From Candidatus Hadersleviella danica (GTDB taxonomy: Bacteria; Chloroflexota; Anaerolineae; Promineifilales; Promineifilaceae), in NCBI GenBank assembly GCA_016711405.1, contig JADJSZ010000036.1, positions 1 to 64,000 of the forward strand: DNA of 64,000 nucleotides, read 5' to 3'. A program made the position numbers and the translations under genes. The notes beneath the pieces were generated by a model. That model searched no databases. It was not told the DNA's origin and worked only from the letters and a program-made list of their open reading frames with translations. Shown piece by piece: positions 27,404 to 36,606 of the stretch. Every line of letters starts with the position of its first letter. Within the stretch, counting starts at the first letter, position 1.

Positions 27404-29751
27404 TCACTTCCCCTCTCTCTCCTTCTGTTGTTCCAACAAACGTTCTAGCCGCGCCACTACAAGGGCGTGAATCTCGGCCGCTGGTCGCCCCATCAACAAC
27501 GCCAACCCCTCATCCACATGGCGAATGGGGTAGATATGGAACTGGCCAGCGGCAACGGCCGCCACCACCTCTGGGTTTAGCATCAGGTGGCGCACATTGC
27601 CCACAGGAATGAGCACCCCTTGCGAACCCGTCAGCCCTTGGGCACGGCAAACATCGAAAAAGCCCTCGATTTTCTCATTCACCCCGCCAATTACTTGCAC
27701 TTGCCTATGTTGGTTAACCGACCCCGTCACGGCCAAGCCTTGAGACAGAGGGCAACTCGGCTAAGGCGGAGACGAGGGCGTATAATTCGGCCGAGGAAGC
27801 ACTGTCCCCCTCCACACCCCCATAAGATTGCTCAAAAACGAGTGTGGCGGAGAGAGCCAGCGGCCGTTCGGCCGCATATTGCGCCCCCACATATCCCGCC
27901 AAAATCATCACACCCTTGCTGTGGATGGGGCCACCCATCTCCACTTGCCGTTCAATATCCACCACCTCTCCCTTGCCCAAACGCACGCGCGCGGTGATGC
28001 GATTGGGACGGCCGAAGCGATAATCGTCCAACTGCAACACGGCCAGCCCATTGATTTGGCCGATAACTTCTCCTTGCGTGTCAATCAAAATTTGCCCTTC
28101 GGTAATCGCCTCCAACGACCGCTCGCGCACCCGACTGGCGCGATATTCTCGCGCCGCAATCGCTTGCTCCACATCGGCACGGGTGATGATTTCGCGGCCA
28201 GCCTCGGCCGCCCAATAATCAGACTCGTGCAAGGTGTTGCGGATACTGTGAATATGCGTTGTGAGCTTGTGGGCATCGCCCGCCAGCCGGGCACTGTGTT
28301 CAATGATGCGCCCCACGGCCGCTTGGTCTAAATGGCGCAACTGCTCCTTGCGCACCAAACCCGCCATCAGTTGGGCATATTCCAGTTCTGTCCCATCGTC
28401 GCGCATCATCTCATCTTCAAAATCGGCCGCGACTTTGAACAACTCCTCAAAATCGGGGTCAAATTGGGCAAGGGTGTAATAGAGTTCCCGCTCCCCCATC
28501 AGCACCACTTTTACTTTGAGCGGAATTGGCTCTGGTTCCAGCGAAACAGTGCTGACCATACTGTAAATTTGCCCCAGCGATTCAATGCGAATTTCCCCCG
28601 CCCGCAACGCCTGTTTCAGCCCTTCCCACGCATGGTTTTGGAGCAAAAGTTTGCGCGCATCAACCACCAAATACCCCCCATTGGCCTTGTGCAACGCCCC
28701 CGCATGAATGAGCGTGAAATCGGTCAGGAGGGTTCCCATATGGGAAATATGCTCCATGCGGCCGATGAGATTGGCATGGGTGGGCAAATCTTCATAAACC
28801 ACTGGCGCCCCCCGCGTTTGGCTATGGTCTACCAAGACATTGATTTGATACCGTTGCAAACTGGCTTTTTGGCTCTCTTCATTGCTTTCTTCCTCTTGCG
28901 AGCGCAAGAAAAGCATCACATTTTCCAGCACATCGGCCTGCATTCCCTCGAGATGGGCCAACACCGCTTCTTGGCGGCCGTAGCTTTGCCGCACCTTGTC
29001 AAACAGGGGCTGGATGGCATAAAGGGCGGTGTTCTGGCTCAACTCTTGCAATGCTTGCTCCGCCTCTAAATGCCATTGGGGCATTTGGCGCAACATCTCC
29101 TGCAAAGTCTGTTGCAAGGTTTTGACAACTTGCTCGATGGCCTCCTGTTCGGCTGGCTCCATTTTCATAAACTCATCAGGCACCACCACTCGCCGTGGCG
29201 CAGGGGGCAAAAGCCACCCCTTGCGGCGTGTGAATAACGGCGATATTTTGCGCTTTGGCCTGCCGCTTCACCTCTTCTAACACTTGCCCTTCGCGCTGGG
29301 CGAGCTGTTGTTGAAGGGTGGTTCTCTGCCGTTGGTGCTCTTCACTGCTGAAAGCGGCCATCAAGCTGGTTTGCAAATCTGCCACCAATTTTTTGATGGT
29401 TTGGGCAAACACGGCCGCTTGCCCCGCCGCCAACCTCAAGGTACGCGGTTGGTGGGTTTGGCTAAAGTTGTTGACATAACACCAGTCGTCAGGGGTTGGC
29501 TCCTGTTCTGCTTTGCGATGCAAGAAGTGGGTGACGGCCGTGGCCTTGCCCACCCCATTGCGGCCGAGGGCAAACAGGTTATAGCCCTCGTGCTGAATGC
29601 CAATCCCAAAACGAATTGCCTCTACGGCGCGGGGCTGGCCGATAATGACCTCGGCCGTGGCGGGGAGTTCGGCCGTGGTGGCAAAGGGCAATGTGGTGGG
29701 GGAGCAGGCATGGTAAAGGGCTTCGGGGGGAAGAGGAGTGGGGAGTGGCAT
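27404..29751 (-). CDS. Lon-related ATP-dependent protease (AAA_32 + Lon_C), two frameshifts
   Basis: A cytosolic AAA+ protease of about 780 residues read right to left across three frames, with breaks near 29185 and 27725. The N-terminal part has a Walker A-like GRNGVGKAT. The middle has ANGGYLVVDARKLL, VKVVLMGERELYYTL and DFEDEMMRDDGTELEYAQ, as in the AAA_32 Lon-like family. The proteolytic domain has the catalytic Ser in VEGDSASSAELYALVSALAELP and, after the second break, the catalytic Lys in VIGGVNEKIEGFFDVC. All catalytic motifs are intact, so the breaks are probably 1-nt errors. Confidence 0.85.
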
Positions 29752-29888
29752 AAAACCTCTTGGGTCGCATTACAATGAGCCAGTTTAATAAGCCAATCGT
29801 AGCAGAGACCCAGCCCCTTTGCACGGCCAAAGCATTGTTTTCAGTTGAGATTTTGGTGGGGCATGGCTCATTCCTCGGCCGTTAGGCA

Positions 29889-29974
29889 AAAAAATAGGTG
29901 GCAGGTGCATCGGGCGATGTCCTTACCACCTCGGGAGGGAGCCTAAGAAAAGTATAGCATACCTTGGCTTGTGG
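29889..29974 (-). ncRNA. putative small RNA unit 2 with intrinsic terminator
   Basis: Read on the minus strand. TTGCCC, 16 bp, then TGC-TATACT (extended -10, about 29951-29959) predicts a start near 29948. The transcript would begin UUAGGCUCCC and fold GAGGUGG/CCACCU around an inner CAUCG/CGAUG stem, followed directly by seven U (T-run at 29889-29895). A transcript of about 60 nt ending at an intrinsic terminator is predicted. No Rfam family is recognised. Confidence 0.45.
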
Positions 29975-30011
29975 GCAAGCCATTTGCGGCTTACTTATCT
30001 ATCTAATTAAA

Positions 30012-30098
30012 TTGGGGGCGGGGGTTGCCCGTTCAAATACCGGCGGCCTTACCACTCGGAGGAGCCTGAGAAGATTTTAGCAGGATGCGGCGGCAATG
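30012..30098 (-). ncRNA. putative small RNA unit 1, paralogue of unit 2
   Basis: Read on the minus strand. TTGCAT, 16 bp, then TGC-TAAAAT (extended -10) predicts a start near 30068. The first 25 bases (CAGGCTCCTCCGAGTGGTAAGG) match the start of unit 2 with a few changes. A GGGC/GCCC hairpin lies at the distal end, followed by CCAATTTAATT, so the terminator is weaker than in unit 2. Confidence 0.35.
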
Positions 30099-30121
30099 CA
30101 AAAACACGCCCAATTTTTAAT

Positions 30122-30143
30122 TTTGTTCTAATAATAGAACAAA
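30122..30143. promoter_or_regulatory. perfect 9-bp inverted repeat, possible operator
   Basis: TTTGTTCTA, four bases (ATAA), TAGAACAAA. It lies about 130 bp upstream of the HD gene and about 25 bp behind the -35 of minus-strand unit 1. It has no T-run and could be a dimeric repressor site. The regulator is unknown. Confidence 0.4.
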
Positions 30144-30271
30144 GCACAGGGGCAAGGGCGCACAGAGAGGAAGGCGATGGTCGCTGAGGTATATCTAGCA
30201 CTTACCTAGACAAACAACGGCTTATCAACTATATTGACACCATCAAATTAGCACACACCCAAGGGGCATTC

Positions 30272-31135
30272 ATGTTGAACATTCAGCGTGTCGTTATTGA
30301 GCATTTCATCCGCGAATTACAATCTGCTTATTCTCAAACCTACAGCATCCTAGAACCACAATATGGCAATATGATTGAGTGGGCGGGCTATCTTGCTCTG
30401 GAGAATATCGCCAATTCCAACGCCCTCTACCACAATGTAGACCATACAATTATGGTCACAATGGTTGGCCAATCTATTCTGAAAGGCAAACATTTGGCAG
30501 ATGGTGGCGTGACACCCAAGGATTGGGTGCATTTTATGATGGCGTTATTGTGCCACGACATTGGCTATGTCAAAGGGATTTGCACGGCCGACCACAACAA
30601 CATCATCGCCACAGGGATTGGCAACGAAACCATCCAAATTCCAGCCGATTTATCGGATGCCGCCTTACAGCCCTACCATGTAGACCGCGCCAAATTGTTT
30701 ATCAAAGAGCGGTTTGGGGGGAAGATGCTTCTGCGGTTGGATGCGGACCAAATCATCCATTACATCGAAATGACCCGCTTTCCCATTCCAGATGGGGACT
30801 TTTATGACCAAACGGCCACCTATGGTGGGTTGGTGCGGGCGGCCGATTTTGTGGGCCAACTGGGCGACCCCAACTATGTTCGTAAAATCCCCGCTCTGTA
30901 TTATGAATTTGTGGAAACGGGCATGAATGCCCGCTTTGGCTACACCAACCCCGGCGACTTGCGGCGTAGCTATACGCAATTTTACTGGGGGGTTGTACGG
31001 CCGCACATCAAAGATGCCCTGCGCTATTTGGCCATCACCCAAGAAGGCAAACAGTGGATTGCCAACCTCCACTCCCATGTCTTTAATGTGGAACATGATG
31101 AAGATTTTTTGGTCAAAGACAAGACCACCAATTAG
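30272..31135 (+). CDS. HD-domain metal-dependent phosphohydrolase
   Basis: A 287-residue protein with the HD metal site: His in YHNVDHTIMV (about 55-60), the HD pair in LLCHDIGYVKG (about 94-95), and further candidates HNNIIATGIG and YGGLVRAADFVGQLGD. The pattern resembles the catalytic domain of cyclic-nucleotide phosphodiesterases and related HD hydrolases. The substrate is not predictable. A purine-rich AAGGGG precedes the ATG. Confidence 0.75.
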   Translation: MLNIQRVVIEHFIRELQSAYSQTYSILEPQYGNMIEWAGYLALENIANSNALYHNVDHTIMVTMVGQSILKGKHLADGGVTPKDWVHFMMALLCHDIGYVKGICTADHNNIIATGIGNETIQIPADLSDAALQPYHVDRAKLFIKERFGGKMLLRLDADQIIHYIEMTRFPIPDGDFYDQTATYGGLVRAADFVGQLGDPNYVRKIPALYYEFVETGMNARFGYTNPGDLRRSYTQFYWGVVRPHIKDALRYLAITQEGKQWIANLHSHVFNVEHDEDFLVKDKTTN

Positions 31136-31165
31136 CAAACACTTGCCGCTGGACAGAAAAACCAT

Positions 31166-32770
31166 ATGACAACTCCCCTCACTTCCCACATTTCGGCCGT
31201 GACTGTTTTCCCCGACCGCGCTCGTGTTATTCGGAAAGGCACGGCCGTCCTCGACCAAACAGGCCCCCAACAACTCCTCTTCGACAACCTGCCACTCACG
31301 CTTGACCGCGAATCGGTGCGTGTGGCAGGGCAAGGCACGGCACGGGTGCGCATCCGCAGTGTGGATGTGGCGCACCGCTTTTACGAACAAACCCCCGCCG
31401 AGCGGGTGCGCGAGATAGAAGAGGCGATTCAGGTGGGGCAAGATGAGTTGGCCACCTTGGAGGGCGAGTTGGCCATCCTGAACACCCACGCCAAGCACAC
31501 GGCGGGTTTGTGGGAAGCCACAGCCGCCTACGCCGCTGGCCTCTCTCGCGGCCGTTCCACCGTCGAACAGCAGGGGGAGTTGGTCGCCTTTTTGCTCGAG
31601 CAAGACGAGGCGATTAAAACCCGCCAGCGGGAAATCGAACAGGCCAAACGGCCGATTACACGCCGCTTGCAAAAACTCTTGCAAGAACTCAAACAGTGGC
31701 AAAGTGCCCGCCCGCAACAACGTCAGCAAGCCACTGTTGAAATTGAGGTGTTGAGCGAAGGGGAATTTACGGCCGAACTAACCTACATGGTCAACCAAGC
31801 GGGCTGGCATCCACTCTACGATGTGCGTTTGCAACCGAGCGACGAACCAGCCGTAGAGTTAACCTACATTGCTCAAATCACCCAAAGCAGTGGCGAAAAT
31901 TGGGAAGATGTGAAGCTGACAGTTTCCACGGCTCGCCCTGCGCTCAACCAGCGCCTGCCCGATTTACACCCCCATTATTTGGATGTGTATGTGCCCCGGC
32001 CGCAAATGGTGCGTTCGATGGCCGCCCCAGCCCCCGCCCCGCGAGCCAAAATGGCCGCCGCCGATGAAGATACCTTTGCCGCTGGGGCTGGGATGGCTCC
32101 GCTGATGGAAATGGCGGTGGCGGAAGTAGCCACGGCCGAGGTTTCCAGCAGTGGCACGGCCGTGACCTTTGAGGTGGGTGGCTCGGCCGATATTCCCAGC
32201 GATGGCTCCCCCCACAAGACGACCATCGCCCAATTCCGCTTTAAGCCAAACCTTGACTATATCGCCATTCCCCAACATACTGATGCTGTTTACCGTCGGG
32301 TGAAGCTGATAAACGACAGCCCCAGCCCCCTGCTGGCTGGCCAGACGAATCTGTTTGTGCAAGAGGAGTACATTGGCCAAACGGCCGTGGCTTACACCCC
32401 GACGGCGGGCGAATTGGAACTTTTATTTGGCGTGGAAGAGCGGCTGACAGTCGGCCGTGAATTGACCAAACGCGAAGTAGACAAAAAGTTCCTCAGCGAC
32501 AAGCGCCGCTTGCGCTATGGCTACGAGATTAAGCTAGAGAGCTGGTTAGACCAACCAGCCACCATTGAGGTGCGGGATAACATTCCCGTTAGTCGCCATG
32601 AAGAGATAAAAGTCGAACTGAAAGATGTGTCCCCAGCCCCTGCCGCACAGAGCGATTTAAACATGCTCAAATGGCACATCCTACTGCCGCCCAAACAAAA
32701 GCGGCAGGTGCGCTACGAATACCAAGTCGAACACAACCGCAACCTGAATGTCACAGGCTTGCTTGATTAG
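31166..32770 (+). CDS. MuiA-like DUF4140/DUF4139 protein
   Basis: A 534-residue protein of the mucoidy-inhibitor-A-like family. The N-terminal DUF4140 part starts SHISAVTVFPDRARVIRKG. A coiled-coil segment (about 95-190) rich in Glu/Gln follows. The DUF4139 beta-rich part has AGWHPLYDVRLQP, YIAQITQSSGENWEDVKLTVSTARP and GYEIKLESWLDQPATIEVRDNIP. No signal peptide is visible. The function of the family is unresolved. It starts 30 bp after the HD gene and may share its transcript. Confidence 0.85.
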   Translation: MTTPLTSHISAVTVFPDRARVIRKGTAVLDQTGPQQLLFDNLPLTLDRESVRVAGQGTARVRIRSVDVAHRFYEQTPAERVREIEEAIQVGQDELATLEGELAILNTHAKHTAGLWEATAAYAAGLSRGRSTVEQQGELVAFLLEQDEAIKTRQREIEQAKRPITRRLQKLLQELKQWQSARPQQRQQATVEIEVLSEGEFTAELTYMVNQAGWHPLYDVRLQPSDEPAVELTYIAQITQSSGENWEDVKLTVSTARPALNQRLPDLHPHYLDVYVPRPQMVRSMAAPAPAPRAKMAAADEDTFAAGAGMAPLMEMAVAEVATAEVSSSGTAVTFEVGGSADIPSDGSPHKTTIAQFRFKPNLDYIAIPQHTDAVYRRVKLINDSPSPLLAGQTNLFVQEEYIGQTAVAYTPTAGELELLFGVEERLTVGRELTKREVDKKFLSDKRRLRYGYEIKLESWLDQPATIEVRDNIPVSRHEEIKVELKDVSPAPAAQSDLNMLKWHILLPPKQKRQVRYEYQVEHNRNLNVTGLLD

Positions 32771-32836
32771 CTAGTCAGCTTGTCAGCCAGTCAGCGAAAA
32801 GCTGAAATGCTGACTAGCTGAAGTGCTGACTAGCTC
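32771..32836. repeat. GTCAGCC/GCTGACT inverted 7-bp repeats
   Basis: AGCTAGTCAGCTTGTCAGCC at 32769-32788 faces GCTGACTAGCTGAAGTGCTG at 32809-32828, giving a strong hairpin after the MuiA-like gene. The same family occurs at 51372-51400. Confidence 0.75.
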
Positions 32837-32847
32837 CCAATAGCTTC

Positions 32848-34170
32848 ATGTATATCACAACCAAAAGTAAACAGGAACGTGCCTTCCTTATTGGCACAGA
32901 ACTGCGTTCCGAAACCCCTTTAATGAGCGTTGAGGACAGCCTGCAAGAATTGGCTCGCTTGGCCGAAACGGCCGGCCTCGAAGTCGTCGGGGCGACCATG
33001 CAACGGCTCAGCCAGCCCAACAATGCCACCTACATCGGCACAGGCAAGCTGGAAGAGGTCAAAATTCTCATCGAAGACCTCGAGGCTGAAGTGCTCATCT
33101 TTGACGATGAACTGCAACCCCGCCAGCAACGGGAATTGGAACGCTTTTTCAACGAAAAAATCAAGGTGATTGACCGCACGGCACTCATCTTGGACATATT
33201 TGCCCAACACGCCCACACGCGGGAAGGCAAATTGCAGGTCGAATTGGCTCAACTAGAATATCGCCTCCCCCGGCTGACGCGCATGTGGACCCATTTGGCG
33301 CGGCAGGCAGGGACGGGCGGCAGTGGCAGCGGCAGTGTGGGTGTCCGTGGCCCCGGTGAAACGCAGTTGGAGATGGACAAACGAGAAATCGGCCGTCGCA
33401 TCGCCCACCTGAAACGAGAGTTGGAACAGGTAGAGGCGCACCGCACCCGCCACCGCAGTAAGCGGCAACAGACGGAGTTGCAGGTGGTAGCCATCGTCGG
33501 CTACACCAACGCGGGTAAGTCCACGTTGCTGAATAAATTGTCGGGTTCTACCGTGCTTTCGGCCGATATGCTGTTCGCCACGCTCGACCCGACAACGCGC
33601 CGGGTGGGGATGCCCGGCGGCCGTGATGTGTTGTTGACGGACACTGTAGGCTTCATCCAAAAGCTCCCCACCCACATTGTGGCCGCGTTTCGCGCCACGC
33701 TGGAGGAGATTGCGGAGGCGGATGTTCTGCTCCACGTCGTGGATGCTTCCCACCCGAATGTGGGGGCGCAGATAGCGGCCGTGCAAGACACCCTCGCCGA
33801 GCTAGAGGTAGACCACCTGCCGACGGTGTACGCCTTTAACAAGGTGGATTTGCTCCCGCAGGGTACCACTGTGTTCGATTTGCCCGAGGTGGCGGTGGAT
33901 GAGGACGAAGCGGTGCTCATCTCTGCCCACAAGGGCACGGGCATGGATGAGTTGCGCGAGGCGATTGTGGCGGCCGTGGAGCAAACCTTCACGCCTATCA
34001 CCATCCTCTTGCCCTACAATCGTGGTGACCTCATTTCGCTGTTCTATGAGCGGGGTTTGGTGGAACTGGAAGATGGTGTGGAGGAGGGGCTGCGGATTAG
34101 CGGCCGTATCCCCCCCCGCCTTGTCTCCTACTTCGACCCATACCGCCCCGAGAATATCTACGCCTATTAG
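32848..34170 (+). CDS. hflX: ribosome-associated GTPase HflX
   Basis: A 440-residue ribosome-splitting/rescue GTPase. The N-terminal HflX domain ends with the glycine-rich GGSGSGSVGVRGPGETQLE (about 152-170), which is diagnostic. The G domain has G1 GYTNAGKST near 218, G2 FATLDPTTR, G3 DTVGF and G4 NKVD, with ISAHKGTGMDEL as G5. The C-terminal part ends SYFDPYRPENIYAY. The gene is intact and behind a repeat spacer. Confidence 0.96.
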   Translation: MYITTKSKQERAFLIGTELRSETPLMSVEDSLQELARLAETAGLEVVGATMQRLSQPNNATYIGTGKLEEVKILIEDLEAEVLIFDDELQPRQQRELERFFNEKIKVIDRTALILDIFAQHAHTREGKLQVELAQLEYRLPRLTRMWTHLARQAGTGGSGSGSVGVRGPGETQLEMDKREIGRRIAHLKRELEQVEAHRTRHRSKRQQTELQVVAIVGYTNAGKSTLLNKLSGSTVLSADMLFATLDPTTRRVGMPGGRDVLLTDTVGFIQKLPTHIVAAFRATLEEIAEADVLLHVVDASHPNVGAQIAAVQDTLAELEVDHLPTVYAFNKVDLLPQGTTVFDLPEVAVDEDEAVLISAHKGTGMDELREAIVAAVEQTFTPITILLPYNRGDLISLFYERGLVELEDGVEEGLRISGRIPPRLVSYFDPYRPENIYAY

Positions 34171-34260
34171 ATAGAGAATGGAGATAGAGATAGAGGGTAC
34201 TGAACCGATTGATCACAGTATTTTCTCTATCTCTCTCTCTATCTCTTTTCTCCCTTGCCT
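34171..34260. repeat. ATAGAGA / TCTCTAT inverted 7-bp repeats
   Basis: ATAGAGAATGGAGATAGAGA at 34172-34191 faces TTCTCTATCTCTCTCTCTATC at 34222-34242, between hflX and a small membrane gene. The same family occurs at 50590-50680. Confidence 0.75.
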
Positions 34261-34266
34261 CTCCCT

Positions 34267-34494
34267 ATGGACGACTTCCTCAACAAATTCCTCGACCAAA
34301 CCAGCCATTTTTTTAACCGCAAGCCCGGCTTGTTGCCACTGATTGCCATCTTGCTCATCATCCTCAACTTTGTGGTGCATATTATCGTGGGGTTGATGGG
34401 GGTAGAGACATGGTTAGCCAGCAGTAATCTCCTGCTCCACCTTGGCCTTGTCATTGGGTTGGTGGGAATTTTGCTCATTCGGCCGTTGGAGTAA
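34267..34494 (+). CDS. small two-helix membrane protein
   Basis: A 75-residue protein starting at ATG 34267 (MDDFLNKFLDQTSHFFNRKP). Two hydrophobic segments, LLPLIAILLIILNFVVHIIVGLM and LLLHLGLVIGLVGILLI, cover most of it. No family recognised. Conserved-looking small membrane proteins of this layout are frequent in the phylum. Confidence 0.6.
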   Translation: MDDFLNKFLDQTSHFFNRKPGLLPLIAILLIILNFVVHIIVGLMGVETWLASSNLLLHLGLVIGLVGILLIRPLE

Positions 34495-34565
34495 AAGCTG
34501 CATAAGCCGTAAGCTCCAATCGAAAATCCAAAATCCGCAATCAAAAAACCCTCCCCGCTTTTTTC

Positions 34566-35750
34566 ATGTCTGTTATTCAACATCTGACAAGCCAGCCCAC
34601 GGTTCAGCAAGCGTTGCAATGGTTCCACCGCGAGCAAAACACGGCCGTTGACCTCGCCATCCAAATCCAACAAATTCCCGCCCCCACCTTTGCCGAAGGA
34701 GTGCGGGCCAACTTTGTCCAACGACAATTCCAGCAACTGGGTTTGGGCAATGTGACCCAAGATGAGTTGTGCAATGTCTACGGCCGTTATCCCAGCCAAA
34801 ACCCCAGCCTGCCCCCCGTCATCATCTCCGCCCACACCGACACCGTCTTCCCCGCAGGAACCAATCTAAACATTCGGCGCGAGGGCAACCGCATTTATGG
34901 CCCCGGCTTGGCCGATAATTCGGCCGGGGTGGCGGGGCTAATCGTGCTGGTACAGGCATTGCAAGCACATGGTTTACGGCCGCAACGGGATATTTGGCTG
35001 GTGGCCAACATCGCCGAAGAAGGATTGGGCGATTTAAAAGGGATGCGGGCAGTGGTGGAGCGATTCGGCCGTACAGGGACATATCTCGTTCTGGAGGGCG
35101 GTTCTTTTGGCCACCTTGTGCACCGCGCCATCGGGGTCAATCGGTTTCGCATCGAAGTCCGCGCCCAAGGCGGCCATTCGTGGGCCGATTTTGGACAGAC
35201 GAGTGCGATTCATGTGCTCGGCCGTCTCATCACCGCCATTGCCGATTTAAGCGTGCCCCAAAACCCCAAAACGACGTACAACGTGGGTAAGATTGAAGGG
35301 GGAACCTCCATCAATACCATTGCCGAAACAGCCAGTTTCCTGCTCGATGTGCGCTCAGAAAGCAACCAAGAGTTAGCTTTGCTGGTGCAAAAAATGCGCC
35401 AAATTGTGGCGGTGGCCAATTCGGTGCCGCATCAACAAGTGCAAATGAACAAAATTGGAGATAGGCCAGCAGGAGCCTTAACGGCCGATTCCCCCCTCCT
35501 CGACTGGGCAACCAAAGCCTTGCGGGTGGTCGAATGCCCTCGCCCCGAATACGGCGCCAGCAGTACCGATGCCAACATTCCCCTCAGCCTCGGCTACGAA
35601 GCGATTTGCATTGGCCTTTCCCACTCAGGCAATGTACACAGGCTAGACGAGTATTTTGACACAACCCATTTCCCCCGTGGCCTTGGGCAACTCCTTCTGC
35701 TGGCTTTGGCCACAGCGGGGTTCAATGAACAAGGAATAAGGAACAATTAG
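34566..35750 (+). CDS. M20-family metallopeptidase (PepT-like)
   Basis: A 394-residue zinc peptidase. The metal sites are SAHTDTVFP (first His/Asp), GPGLADNSAG (bridging Asp), ANIAEEGLGD (catalytic and ligand Glu) and LVLEGG, with the last His in GLSHSGNVHRLDE. The lid domain carries AQGGHSWADFG. M20 members cleave di- and tripeptides or acylated amino acids. The substrate is not determinable from sequence. Confidence 0.88.
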   Translation: MSVIQHLTSQPTVQQALQWFHREQNTAVDLAIQIQQIPAPTFAEGVRANFVQRQFQQLGLGNVTQDELCNVYGRYPSQNPSLPPVIISAHTDTVFPAGTNLNIRREGNRIYGPGLADNSAGVAGLIVLVQALQAHGLRPQRDIWLVANIAEEGLGDLKGMRAVVERFGRTGTYLVLEGGSFGHLVHRAIGVNRFRIEVRAQGGHSWADFGQTSAIHVLGRLITAIADLSVPQNPKTTYNVGKIEGGTSINTIAETASFLLDVRSESNQELALLVQKMRQIVAVANSVPHQQVQMNKIGDRPAGALTADSPLLDWATKALRVVECPRPEYGASSTDANIPLSLGYEAICIGLSHSGNVHRLDEYFDTTHFPRGLGQLLLLALATAGFNEQGIRNN

Positions 35751-35784
35751 CAATTATTTGGGTGTGAATTGTTTGTTGTTGGTT

Positions 35785-35882
35785 GCAAGTTACAAGTTAC
35801 ATAGGCGTTTGTAACCTGTAAACCACCCTAAAAATGCCCACCTGAACAGTTACCAGCAATTAATCATTCACCATTCACAATT
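35785..35882. repeat. TTACAAG and CATTCAC 7-bp repeats
   Basis: GTTGCAAGTTACAAGTTACA at 35780-35800 and GTAACCTGTAAACC at 35811-35824 form a partial inverted repeat. ATTCACCATTCACAATT runs directly into the glutaredoxin ATG. Confidence 0.6.
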
Positions 35883-36134
35883 ATGACAACAAACACAATT
35901 CTCATGTATAGCACCACTTGGTGTGGCGATTGCCGCCGCGCTAAGAATTTTTTCAACGAATATGGAGTGGCCTTTACTGAAATCAACATTGAACACGAGC
36001 CAGACGCGGCCGAAATCGTGCGTCGCCTCAATGGGGGATACCAATCTGTGCCCACCATTTTATTTCCCGATGGCTCGGTTTTGGTGGAGCCTTCTAACAG
36101 GGAATTGGCCGCCAAAACAGGGATAGAGTTATAG
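35883..36134 (+). CDS. glutaredoxin / mycoredoxin-like protein
   Basis: An 83-residue thioredoxin-fold protein with the redox motif WCGDC (Cys14 and Cys17) in MYSTTWCGDCRRAKNFF, cis-proline SVPTI and the C-terminal glutathione-type helix SNRELAAKTG. The CGDC motif is like mycoredoxin-1/NrdH-type proteins. It reduces protein or mixed disulfides in the cytosol. It stands alone on the plus strand and converges with arfB. Confidence 0.9.
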   Translation: MTTNTILMYSTTWCGDCRRAKNFFNEYGVAFTEINIEHEPDAAEIVRRLNGGYQSVPTILFPDGSVLVEPSNRELAAKTGIEL

Positions 36135-36168
36135 GGTTATCGGTTCCGAAGGGGGAGGAGGGAGCTGT

Positions 36169-36591
36169 CTATTCTCCAGCATCAGGTTTATCGCGGCGGC
36201 GTTGTTTGGTTTGGCTACGGCCGCGTTTGTCCGCCAGCCGCCGCTCTTGGGAGGCCAGCGTCGGCCGCGTGGGGCGGCGCGGTTTCGGCCGTTCGGCCGC
36301 TTTGCGGATGAGGGCGATGAGCCGCCCCCGCGCCGCCTCCCGATTTTGTTCTTGGGTGCGGAACTCGCTCGCCTCGATGAGAAGCACCCCCTCGGCCGTG
36401 AGCCGCTTGCCCGCCAAACGCGCCAAACGCTCTTGTACAGCATAGGGCAGGGACGAGCGGCCGATGTCGAAGCGGAGTTGAACGGCCGTGGCCACCTTGT
36501 TGACATTTTGCCCGCCAGGGCCAGAAGAGCGCACAAACTTCTCTTCAATTTCGCTCTCATCGAGGGCTAAAGTAGGAGTAATGGTTAGCAT
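36169..36591 (-). CDS. arfB: ribosome rescue peptidyl-tRNA hydrolase ArfB
   Basis: A 140-residue release-factor-like hydrolase. The catalytic GGQ lies in VRSSGPGGQNVNKVATAVQLRFD near residues 25-28, and the C-terminal Arg/Lys-rich tail (RRPTRPTLASQERRLADKRGR) enters the empty mRNA channel of stalled ribosomes. Length and tail fit ArfB/YaeJ and not a decoding release factor. Confidence 0.94.
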   Translation of the reverse strand: MLTITPTLALDESEIEEKFVRSSGPGGQNVNKVATAVQLRFDIGRSSLPYAVQERLARLAGKRLTAEGVLLIEASEFRTQEQNREAARGRLIALIRKAAERPKPRRPTRPTLASQERRLADKRGRSQTKQRRRDKPDAGE

Positions 36592-36606
36592 AAACAGAAA
36601 TTTTAT

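Larger units (their letters stand above)
29752..30271. other. 520-bp gene-free region with two related promoter/RNA-like units
   Basis: There is no credible ORF. On the minus strand it holds two copies of an extended -10 promoter followed by AGGCTCC...GTGGTAAGG (see separate entries), and a perfect 9-bp inverted repeat at 30122-30143. The part nearest the HD gene (30150-30271) shows nothing beyond a GGGG before the ATG. Confidence 0.6.

Noticed and set aside
27319..27470. C-terminal extension of isopentenyl phosphate kinase
   Set aside because: Reads through AATTCGT repeats after a frameshift; the family-like end is at 27318.
30021..30070. tRNA-like GTTCAAAT segment
   Set aside because: The flanking bases do not form a T-arm or acceptor stem; it belongs to the putative RNA unit 1.
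30665..31729. 354-codon antisense ORF spanning the HD and MuiA-like genes
   Set aside because: It crosses two well-supported sense genes and has no recognisable domain.
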